Shown here one piece after another: positions 1-6,706 of a stretch of DNA of 64,000 nucleotides. Within the stretch, counting starts at the first letter, position 1. Every line of letters begins with the position of its first letter. The DNA comes from Acidovorax sp. NCPPB 3576 (lineage in GTDB: Bacteria > Pseudomonadota > Gammaproteobacteria > Burkholderiales > Burkholderiaceae_C). The translations under genes and the position numbers were made by a program. The stretch spans positions 4,952,501-5,016,500 of the forward strand of contig NZ_CP097267.1 of assembly GCF_028473605.1 (NCBI RefSeq). The letters run 5' to 3'. The notes beneath the pieces were generated by a model, which was not told where the DNA came from, searched no databases, and saw only the letters and a list, made by a program, of their open reading frames with translations.

Positions 1-576
1 GTTGAAGCCGACGCTGCCGGCCTTGCCGGGGTCTTTGAGGAGTTCGCTGACTTGGCCGTAGGTTTCGCTGGCGGCCATGCCGGCGGCGGCCAGGCCCAGG
101 GCCTGCATGCGGGTGTCGCTGGTCTTGCCCATGGCGCCCGCGATGCGCGTGACGGTCTGCGCGCCCTGCACGGCACTCACCACGGGGTTGCTGATGGTCA
201 GCGTGAGGCCGCTTTGCTTGGCCCGCGTCTCGAACAGGTCGCGCTCCAGTTCCCGCGACTCGTGGATGTCCACCGTTTTGCCAACGATGCTCACGTCGCC
301 CTTGGCCAGCACCGCCGAGCCCTCTTGCTCGTAGCGGTTGCCCGCCACCATGGCCACGTTGCCTCCCTGGCTTTGCACGCTGGAGGCAGCCGCACGCTGG
401 CTTTCGTTGTGGTGGTCGGTCGCCGTACCGGCAACAGACACAGTAGCTACAACTTTTGTAGCAATATGCCCTACATCCAATTGCGCTGGAGGGCTTTTTG
501 GCTCATGACCCCGAGACGGGGATGCCATCACCGTCAGCAGCGCAAAACCCAATGCAAGACAAATGCGCTTTGACAT
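1..576 (-). CDS. Truncated CdiA/FhaB-like protein, third module (3' end outside window)
   Basis: The frame is open from the ATG at 576 to the left window edge (192 codons, no stop). It starts with a signal-peptide-like leader (MSKRICLALGFALL) almost identical to that of the orphan gene starting at 6224. It then passes through a dispersed hairpin repeat and enters CdiA body sequence at a point matching the middle of full-length cdiA (ESQRA...VQSQGGNVAMVAGNRYEQE, then the GKTVDIHESRELERDLFETR segment). The last roughly 70 codons (about 1-217) diverge from the other two copies, so this module may derive from a different cdiA allele. It lacks the N-terminal two-partner-secretion domain and so cannot by itself be a normal CdiB substrate. 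Its toxin end and immunity gene should lie just left of this window. It is either a silent toxin reservoir or a separately exported protein. Confidence 0.7.
   Translation of the reverse strand, partial: MSKRICLALGFALLTVMASPSRGHEPKSPPAQLDVGHIATKVVATVSVAGTATDHHNESQRAAASSVQSQGGNVAMVAGNRYEQEGSAVLAKGDVSIVGKTVDIHESRELERDLFETRAKQSGLTLTISNPVVSAVQGAQTVTRIAGAMGKTSDTRMQALGLAAAGMAASETYGQVSELLKDPGKAGSVGFN
443..503 (-). repeat. Dispersed hairpin repeat, copy A (at leader/cdiA junction)
   Basis: The stem GCTACAACTTTTGTAGC is followed by AATATGCCCTACATCC and TTGCGCTGGAGGGCTTTTTGG. It aligns over its whole length with copy B at 6093-6150 and, in reverse complement, with copies at 23089-23137 and 50177-50234. 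It lies in frame inside the truncated cdiA gene and joins the leader to the cdiA body. Confidence 0.75.
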
Positions 577-611
577 AAGAGTGAGCTTCAGGACGTTGCG
601 CAGCAGGTTTG
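513..611 (-). repeat. Module leader segment, copy 1
   Basis: This stretch of about 99 bp matches 6161-6259 at a constant offset of 5648 with few mismatches. It covers the shared start codon, the leader codons and about 35 bp upstream of the start. It marks the 5' boundary of each orphan cdiA module. Confidence 0.75.
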
Positions 612-688
612 GATCAGACCTCGATTAATTTTTTAAAGAGTGCCCTTAAGAAAATCCGCCACCTAAATTCATCAAAAAAATTAAATTA

Positions 689-1069
689 TCAAAAGCCCTG
701 CGTGATTTTCTCAATTTTATTTTTATCATTTGCACTGAATAAGAAAACAAATTCTCGCAGATCGTCATATCTTCCAGCCCACTGCGCAGACACATCAATC
801 AATAATTTCAAATAGATTTTTAGATCATCTTCGCCCAAATTTGGCAACGCCTCGTGAAAGAAAATAATTTTCCTCGGCTTAATCCATGATAGATCACATA
901 AGCAGTCATACAAAGCATCCCAATTAAATCCAAAATAACCGGGCAGCCATAAGGAATGGTAAAAGAAAACCAGTAAATCTTGCGCACTACATATTGACGG
1001 ATTAACGAAGACATAGAAATTTTCCTGCGCGTTAGCCGGAGAACCTTCGTCGAAATATTTCAAATTCAT
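689..1069 (-). CDS. Barstar-like immunity protein for the adjacent barnase-like CdiA-CT
   Basis: This 126-residue cytoplasmic protein begins 4 nt after the stop of the orphan cdiA. Residues 43-60 (LPGYFGFNWDALYDCLCDL) match the inhibitory helix of barstar (known sequence LPEYYGxNLDALWDCL). Asp51 and Asp55 fall where barstar Asp35 and Asp39 plug the barnase active site. The gene is AT-rich compared with cdiA, as expected for an exchangeable toxin-immunity cassette. Inferred role: it binds and neutralises the ribonuclease encoded just upstream, protecting siblings from delivered toxin. The family assignment is firm; the pairing rests on adjacency plus the toxin fold. Confidence 0.88.
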   Translation of the reverse strand: MNLKYFDEGSPANAQENFYVFVNPSICSAQDLLVFFYHSLWLPGYFGFNWDALYDCLCDLSWIKPRKIIFFHEALPNLGEDDLKIYLKLLIDVSAQWAGRYDDLREFVFLFSANDKNKIEKITQGF

Positions 1070-1073
1070 GCTA

Positions 1074-4000
1074 TTACTTATTTATTCTAATAAAAGTTCC
1101 ATAGTGATCGGGCGTGTAATAAATTTCACCGCCTCCACCGACCACAATTCTCTGAGGCCCAGGCCCTTGAATACCAGGCGTGGGCTGGACATATTCAATG
1201 TAGTATCCACCTGGCTTTGGAGGCAATCTGCCTTCTCTATTTTTAAACTCGGAACCGTCATTTGGATGCGGATTTGATCCGTTTGAAGCTATTCTGTCTA
1301 ACGTAGGCCCGAGATCAACAGTCCCTTCATAAATTTGACCCGTTCTTCTGTCAACAACTCGCACGCCATTAATAAAACGTGAGGAGTCTGTAGAGTTACT
1401 AAAAACCAGATTGGGAACTTGACCTTCGGGAATAGGGGTAACAGTTATATTCCCTCCAGGCGCCAAATCAACGATCTGATTCCCACCCGTGTCGTTCCCT
1501 CCACGCGGCCCCTCATTCGGCTTGGTCGTTGAGTTCCCCCCCGGCGTCGGATTCTCAGTCTGGTTACCCCCGGTATTGTTGGGGCCCAGTGGGCTCGCAA
1601 TCGGCTTGCCCTGGACACGATCCCCCAGATAGTCCGCCACCGCAATGGCGTAAGCACCATCGTCGCTGATCGCGGGGTTTTCTTGTCTTGCCAGGTTCGC
1701 CAACCGCGTCAGTTCTAGACCCGTGGCGCCCGTCAATGCCAGGCATGCCACCGTTCTTAAGCACAGGGCCACTCCGCCCAGCCCCAGCCGTCTGACGACC
1801 GTGCCCAGACCGTTGTTGGCGACCTCGTTGTTGCCCGTGGCGGCCCCATCCACGCCCCCTACTGCCGCACCGATCGCCGTGCCCGCAGCCATCAAGATGC
1901 CTTCCCTGATGGGTTGCGGAATCTCCGGGTTGTTCAGCATTTCCGCCAGTTGCGGGGTCGCCGCCGCGCTGCCGGCTGCGCCTGCGGCACCACCGACACT
2001 GCCGCTGGTGAGCAGGCCGATGCCCGCGTGCATCAGCACTCGGCTGCTGCCGCCCTCTTTCCAGTCGTTTTCGATCTGCTGCGCTTGCGTGAGCAAGGAT
2101 TGCCGCTTGTCCGGGTCTTCTTCCAACGCGGCGATATTGCGCAGCCCACGGGCTTTGTCCAGCTGGTCTTGCGCGTATTGCGCTCCTGCACGGGTGGCTT
2201 GCCGTCCGAACTCCCGCGTGATGGTGATCTGCGCATTGACCTCATCGCTCACCCGGTTCTTGTCGAAGATGGGTTTGATCCCCGTCTCTGTATCCCCCGT
2301 GCGGGCCTCGGTGTGGCCCGCAACACCCGAGATCCCCGCGCGGCTCGTGCTTTGCGCATTGCCCTTGTCGCTGCCCACGCCCGCGCCGCTGCTGCCCAGC
2401 TGGCTGCCCACGCCCACCGTGACTTCGAACCCGCTGGCGTTGTAGCTGGCCCGGTTATCCAGGTCGCTCATGGTCAGCGTGCCGCCGGTGGTGAACGCGT
2501 TCTTGCCCCCGTCGATGGCCGCCTGCGTGCTGGTGATGGCCCCGCCCTTCAAGTCGGTGTTGCCCTTCACGTTGACGTCGAAGCCGCCATTGCCGGCACG
2601 GATGCCGCTTTGCTCGCCCACGCTTTGGTAGTCGCTGTCGATCTGCGTGCGCCCCGCGGTGATGCTGCCGCCCACGCGCCCCGCGCCCACAATGGGCACG
2701 CTGATCCCGAAGCCGCTGCTTCGGCCCGTCTCGTTGTACCGGCTGGTGTCCTGCAGGCTTTCGATGGCCAGGTTGCCGCCCACGTCGGCCCGCACGGCGT
2801 CGGCCACGAGGGTGGCCCCGCGCAGCGTGGTGTCGCCCGCGCTTTGCACGCTGGCCGTGCCGCCGGCCTGGATGTGCGTGTTGGTGTAGCTCACGCTCTC
2901 GCCGCTGCCCTGGCCCCGCGCCCGGCTGGCGCTGGCGTTCACGCTCACGTTCCCCGCTCCGATGCTCACGCCGATGCTGCCCGAGCTGCTGCTGCGGCTG
3001 TTCTGTTCGGCAAAGCGGTTCTCGGCTGCTTCCAGAACGATGTTGCCCTTTTGCGCGATCAGGCCCGCGTTCTTGCCCGCCTCCACGTCACTGCCCCGCA
3101 CGCGCAGGTCGCCATCGGTGGCGGTGATGTGCACGTTGCCGTCCGCCCGCACCACCGAGCCGGCGGCGCTGTCCACCTGGTAGGCGCTGGTGCTGCGGCT
3201 TTGGCTGCTGCCCAGGCTGATGTTGAAGCTGGCTCCCGCCAGGGGGTCGCCGTTCAGCAGGGCTTGCCCCGCGTTGCCCAGGTCCTTGGCGTTGTTGTAG
3301 GCATTGAGCCCGATGGCCGCCACGCCCAGGGCCTGGGTGCGCGCATCGCTGGTGCGCCCGATGGCCCGGCCTACGCGCCCCGCAGTCATGCCGAAGTCGA
3401 TCAGCGGGCTGCCCACGCTCAACGTGAGGCCGCTTTGCTTGGCCCGCGTCTCGAACAGGTCGCGCTCCAGCTCCCGCGACTCGTGGATGTCCACCGTTTT
3501 GCCCACAATGCTCACGTCGCCCTTGGCCAGCACCGCCGAGCCTTCCTGCTCGTAGCGGTTGCCCGCCACCATGGCCACGTTGCCCCCTTGGCTTTGCACG
3601 CTGGAGGCAGAGGCTCGCTGGCTTTCGTTGCGGTGGTCGGTGGTGGTGCTTTGCTTGCCCAGCGTGATGCCGAAGCCGCCTCCGCTGAACAGGCCCGATT
3701 TCTTGGTCTCGGTGTGCGTCATGGCCGAGGCGGTGTCGGTGCCCGCCCGGATGGCGATGTCCCGCCCCGCGATCAGGCCCACATCGGCCTGGCCCACCAG
3801 GTGCGAGCCTTGCACCCCGATGTCCCGCCCGGCCTGCACGTAGATGGCGTTGCCGGTGACGACGCTGCCTTCGCTTAAACGACTGGCGCCTTCCTGCACG
3901 GTGAGGGTGCTCTTTTTGCTGAGGAACCCGCTTTTCTTGCTATAGGTTTCCTCGTAGCGCCCGTGCTCGGTCTGCAGGTCCTGCACCTGCACGTCCCGGC

Positions 4001-6224
4001 TGGCGATCAGGCTCACGTCGCCCTTGGCGGTGACGGTGGCTCCGCGCAGGGTGATGTCGCCTTGGACCGCTTGGGCTTTGCCGTTGGCAACGATGCTCAG
4101 ATTGCGGCCGGCGCTGATCTCCCCGCCCGAGAGCGTTTCCTGGCGCTGGATGAGCGCGTGGTCGTAGCCGTTGCGGTGTTCTTCCTCGTGCGAGAAGGCG
4201 CTGTCCTTGACGGCCTCCACCCGCACGTTCGCGCCCTGGATCAGCACGTCCTGCTGCGCCTTGATCTGCGCGCCCAGGGCCACGACGTCGCCGCTCGCGC
4301 GCACGGTGGTGCTGCCTTCTCCCCCGTCGATGACGGTGCCGGTGTGCACGGTGCTCGATTGGCGCGTGCGGCTCTCGCCGGTCTGCACGCGCGTTTCCTC
4401 GCGTGTTTCCATGTCGCCGTTGTAGGTGACGAAGGTCTCGTACTTTGCGCTGCGCTCGTCGCTGCTGGTGGTCTTGGCCGTCGTGCCCAGGCGGATGTCG
4501 CCGCCTGCGTACAGGCCCGCACCGGTCTTGCCGGAGACCCGGCTGGCATCCAGCACAATGCTCCCGCCCGCATCCAGCACGATCTTGCCAGCGTCGCTGG
4601 TGAACTGGCCGTCGGTGGCCGCAATGCTGCCATCGGCCTGCAGGGTGCCGCCGTTGTGCGCCACGATGGTGCCCCGGCTGTTGGCGATGTCGCCCTGGAT
4701 GCTGGTCAGCAGGCTGCCCGCTTCGATGCGGCCTTGTTCATTGTTCAAGCCACCGCCGGACAGCCGCATCACGCCGCCGGCCTGAATGCCGGCGCCGAAG
4801 TTGTCGATGCCCCCGGCGGCCGCGATGATGAGGTTGTTGGTGACGTCGAACTGGCCCCGGTTGACGAACTGCCCGCTCAGGTTCAGGGCCAGGTCGTTGG
4901 CGCTGATGCCGCCCGGCACGATGTGCAGCTGGCTCCAGTCGGGCAGCGCGACGCTGGCGCCCCCGCCCAGCAGCGCACCGATGCCGCCTTGCGGCGTGCT
5001 CACGTCCACCCGCGGCAAGGCCAGCGGCTTGGTGTTGACGAACTCAGGTGACACCTCGCCCGGCACGCCAGGCCCGCCCGTGCCGGCGGTGACGTTGCCC
5101 GCGCCCGCGCCGCTCACCCCGCTGCCCCCTCCGACCGGGCCGGGGAGCGTGTCGGGCCGCTGCACCCCGACGAAGGTGGGGCCCTTGACGTTGCCCTGTA
5201 CGGTCTGGCCCTCGGGCGCCTGGGCGATGGCGGTGGTCTGCACCTGCCGGTCGCGGGCCTGCTGCACCAGGGGCAGTCCGGTGGCCGGATCGATCCCCGG
5301 CTGGTGCACGATGGTGCCGCCGTTGATGGTGATGGCATCGCCCACGATGGTGCCGGTGTTCGGCCCGGTGAGGGTGATGGTGGCCGCGCCGCTGCCGGTG
5401 TTCAGCCGCGCGATGGCACGGGAGTCACCCTCGACCTGCACGGTCTTGCCGTCCGCGTCCTTGCCTTCCCAGATCACTTTCTGGTCGATGAACCGCTGCT
5501 CGATGGTGCCGCCGCCCACGGTGGCGTCCGAGGCTTCGTTGATGAGCGTGCCGTTGAAGCCGCCCCCGATATAAAGCTGCGCCCGGTTCGCCACGTTGCT
5601 GTAGCTCACCACCTGCGCGTCCGTGAGGCCGGCGGGCGCGGTGGGGATCTCGTAGGTGCCGTCGAAGACGTTGGGCATGCCGCCGGCCTGCACCTGGCCG
5701 GTGGCCTGGTTGTGGATGGCGCCGCTGGCGCTGCCGGCAATGGCCACGCTGCCTTGGTTGAGCAGCGTGCCGCCCCAGCGCACTTGCGCTGCGCCGACGC
5801 TCCAGCTCTCGCCCACGCCGACCTGGATGCCGTTCACCTGCAGATCGAGCTTGCCCAGCGCGATGAGCGCGTTGCTCGCGGCGGCATAGCTGCCCGGCGT
5901 GGTCAGCCTGGCGTCGGCCAGGCTGCCGACCACGCCGCTGTTGGCGTAGCTGTTCGCGCCGATGTCGAGCAAACTGCCTGCGATGACCACGCCGCTGGCG
6001 GCATTGCTGAACCCGCCCGCCGTCTGGATGTCGATCTTGCCCGCAGGTCCGCCCTGGCTGTACAGGGTGGTCGATGTGTCAACGGCAGCATTCGCTATCA
6101 AATAAATAGCAATATGCCTTAGTGCTAATTGCGCTGGAGGGTTTTTTGGCTCATTGCTCCGAGACGGGGATGCCATCACCGTCAGCAGCGCAAAACCCAA
6201 TGCAAGACAAATGCGCTTTGACAT
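1074..6224 (-). CDS. Orphan truncated CdiA with C-terminal barnase-like ribonuclease
   Basis: The protein has 1716 residues. Residues 1-22 are a basic-hydrophobic leader (MSKRICLALGFALLTVMAS). Residues about 25-45 are encoded by a dispersed hairpin repeat. From about residue 53 to about 1340 it is virtually identical to the middle of the full-length CdiA (filamentous-haemagglutinin repeats). After ITREFGRQ it diverges into its own pre-toxin region (with a NNEVANN motif near the usual toxin boundary), then a Gly/Asn/Pro/Thr-rich linker and a final ~90-residue ribonuclease domain. That domain reads FKNREGRLP, then Glu1677, Arg1692 and DHY with His1707. Barnase has FSNREGKLP, Glu73, Arg87 and His102, with nearly the same spacing. 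The TPS secretion domain is missing, so export through CdiB is not expected from this gene alone. It may act as donor sequence for recombination into full-length cdiA. The start was chosen at the leader ATG; no strong ribosome-binding site is visible. Confidence 0.85.
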   Translation of the reverse strand: MSKRICLALGFALLTVMASPSRSNEPKNPPAQLALRHIAIYLIANAAVDTSTTLYSQGGPAGKIDIQTAGGFSNAASGVVIAGSLLDIGANSYANSGVVGSLADARLTTPGSYAAASNALIALGKLDLQVNGIQVGVGESWSVGAAQVRWGGTLLNQGSVAIAGSASGAIHNQATGQVQAGGMPNVFDGTYEIPTAPAGLTDAQVVSYSNVANRAQLYIGGGFNGTLINEASDATVGGGTIEQRFIDQKVIWEGKDADGKTVQVEGDSRAIARLNTGSGAATITLTGPNTGTIVGDAITINGGTIVHQPGIDPATGLPLVQQARDRQVQTTAIAQAPEGQTVQGNVKGPTFVGVQRPDTLPGPVGGGSGVSGAGAGNVTAGTGGPGVPGEVSPEFVNTKPLALPRVDVSTPQGGIGALLGGGASVALPDWSQLHIVPGGISANDLALNLSGQFVNRGQFDVTNNLIIAAAGGIDNFGAGIQAGGVMRLSGGGLNNEQGRIEAGSLLTSIQGDIANSRGTIVAHNGGTLQADGSIAATDGQFTSDAGKIVLDAGGSIVLDASRVSGKTGAGLYAGGDIRLGTTAKTTSSDERSAKYETFVTYNGDMETREETRVQTGESRTRQSSTVHTGTVIDGGEGSTTVRASGDVVALGAQIKAQQDVLIQGANVRVEAVKDSAFSHEEEHRNGYDHALIQRQETLSGGEISAGRNLSIVANGKAQAVQGDITLRGATVTAKGDVSLIASRDVQVQDLQTEHGRYEETYSKKSGFLSKKSTLTVQEGASRLSEGSVVTGNAIYVQAGRDIGVQGSHLVGQADVGLIAGRDIAIRAGTDTASAMTHTETKKSGLFSGGGFGITLGKQSTTTDHRNESQRASASSVQSQGGNVAMVAGNRYEQEGSAVLAKGDVSIVGKTVDIHESRELERDLFETRAKQSGLTLSVGSPLIDFGMTAGRVGRAIGRTSDARTQALGVAAIGLNAYNNAKDLGNAGQALLNGDPLAGASFNISLGSSQSRSTSAYQVDSAAGSVVRADGNVHITATDGDLRVRGSDVEAGKNAGLIAQKGNIVLEAAENRFAEQNSRSSSSGSIGVSIGAGNVSVNASASRARGQGSGESVSYTNTHIQAGGTASVQSAGDTTLRGATLVADAVRADVGGNLAIESLQDTSRYNETGRSSGFGISVPIVGAGRVGGSITAGRTQIDSDYQSVGEQSGIRAGNGGFDVNVKGNTDLKGGAITSTQAAIDGGKNAFTTGGTLTMSDLDNRASYNASGFEVTVGVGSQLGSSGAGVGSDKGNAQSTSRAGISGVAGHTEARTGDTETGIKPIFDKNRVSDEVNAQITITREFGRQATRAGAQYAQDQLDKARGLRNIAALEEDPDKRQSLLTQAQQIENDWKEGGSSRVLMHAGIGLLTSGSVGGAAGAAGSAAATPQLAEMLNNPEIPQPIREGILMAAGTAIGAAVGGVDGAATGNNEVANNGLGTVVRRLGLGGVALCLRTVACLALTGATGLELTRLANLARQENPAISDDGAYAIAVADYLGDRVQGKPIASPLGPNNTGGNQTENPTPGGNSTTKPNEGPRGGNDTGGNQIVDLAPGGNITVTPIPEGQVPNLVFSNSTDSSRFINGVRVVDRRTGQIYEGTVDLGPTLDRIASNGSNPHPNDGSEFKNREGRLPPKPGGYYIEYVQPTPGIQGPGPQRIVVGGGGEIYYTPDHYGTFIRINK
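2201..6069 (-). repeat. Long direct repeat, copy 1 (in orphan cdiA)
   Basis: About 3.87 kb matches 7833-11701 at a constant offset of 5632. I noticed only small differences: a few bases around 2206-2218, around 2313-2326, and one at 6059. The left limit is where the pre-toxin regions diverge, and the right limit is where the orphan joins its repeat and leader. Such length and identity imply recent duplication or ongoing gene conversion. Confidence 0.9.
6093..6150 (-). repeat. Dispersed hairpin repeat, copy B (at leader/cdiA junction)
   Basis: It reads GCTATCAAATAAATAGC, AATATGCCTTAGTGC, then AATTGCGCTGGAGGGTTTTTTGG. It sits between the leader and the cdiA body in frame, exactly as copy A does in the third module. 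Confidence 0.78.
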
Positions 6225-6259
6225 GAGCGTGAGCTTCAGGGCGTTGCGCTTCAGGTTTG
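6161..6259 (-). repeat. Module leader segment, copy 2
   Basis: This matches 513-611 at offset 5648. It includes the orphan start codon and overlaps the last codons of the upstream immunity gene (stop at 6251-6253), so the repeated unit abuts the preceding toxin-immunity pair directly. Confidence 0.75.
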
Positions 6260-6706
6260 AATTCGCCCAGTATCTGATTTTAATATTTTCGCTATTCTGT
6301 GATTTATTTTCTGATTAGCCCAAGGAAGCTCAGAGGATCGAACCAAAATATCTCTGATATTTTCACTAATACCCTCGCTCATCCAATCTAGAGATTTCGA
6401 TGGCCAATAGTCGGAGACAGATGACTCAAGTGCACAGCGCAATAACAAATCCTCTGGGAAGGTTGGAAAAGAATTCAATCCTGTACAGATCGCCCATACC
6501 TCTTCCAAGTGTGCAGACACAACCCTCCTATCCAACTCCAAAAGAGGTAGAAAGCCCATAATATTCTTAACGGAAGCAACTTCAATTTGACCTTTTATAT
6601 CAACCACCCAACAATCAGAATTTAGCACTCCTATTTTTAGAGCACCTATTTTAAAAATCCATATTGGCAACTCACAATGTTTTGAAAGAAGAAATTCGAC
6701 TTTCAT
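6251..6706 (-). CDS. cdiI: Putative CdiI immunity protein of the full-length CdiA
   Basis: This 151-residue protein starts at an ATG that overlaps the cdiA stop (ATGA at 6706-6703), which suggests translational coupling. A longer frame runs upstream to 6793, but only inside cdiA. The gene is clearly AT-rich relative to cdiA, typical of exchangeable immunity genes. I do not recognise the fold. It is soluble, with no membrane segment or signal peptide, and has a Trp- and acidic-rich middle. The immunity role is inferred from its position directly behind a CdiA-CT. Confidence 0.75.
   Translation of the reverse strand: MKVEFLLSKHCELPIWIFKIGALKIGVLNSDCWVVDIKGQIEVASVKNIMGFLPLLELDRRVVSAHLEEVWAICTGLNSFPTFPEDLLLRCALESSVSDYWPSKSLDWMSEGISENIRDILVRSSELPWANQKINHRIAKILKSDTGRIQT

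Noticed and set aside
52..573. Plus-strand frame over the left-edge truncated cdiA
   Set aside because: The minus strand is open for 192 codons and clearly homologous to CdiA; the plus frame is its shadow.
1914..3878. Long plus-strand open frame (654 codons) antisense to the orphan cdiA, with an almost identical twin at 7336-9510
   Set aside because: It is a shadow of GC-rich cdiA on the other strand: Ala/His/Arg-rich low-complexity product, no family motif, and the twin merely reflects the DNA repeat.
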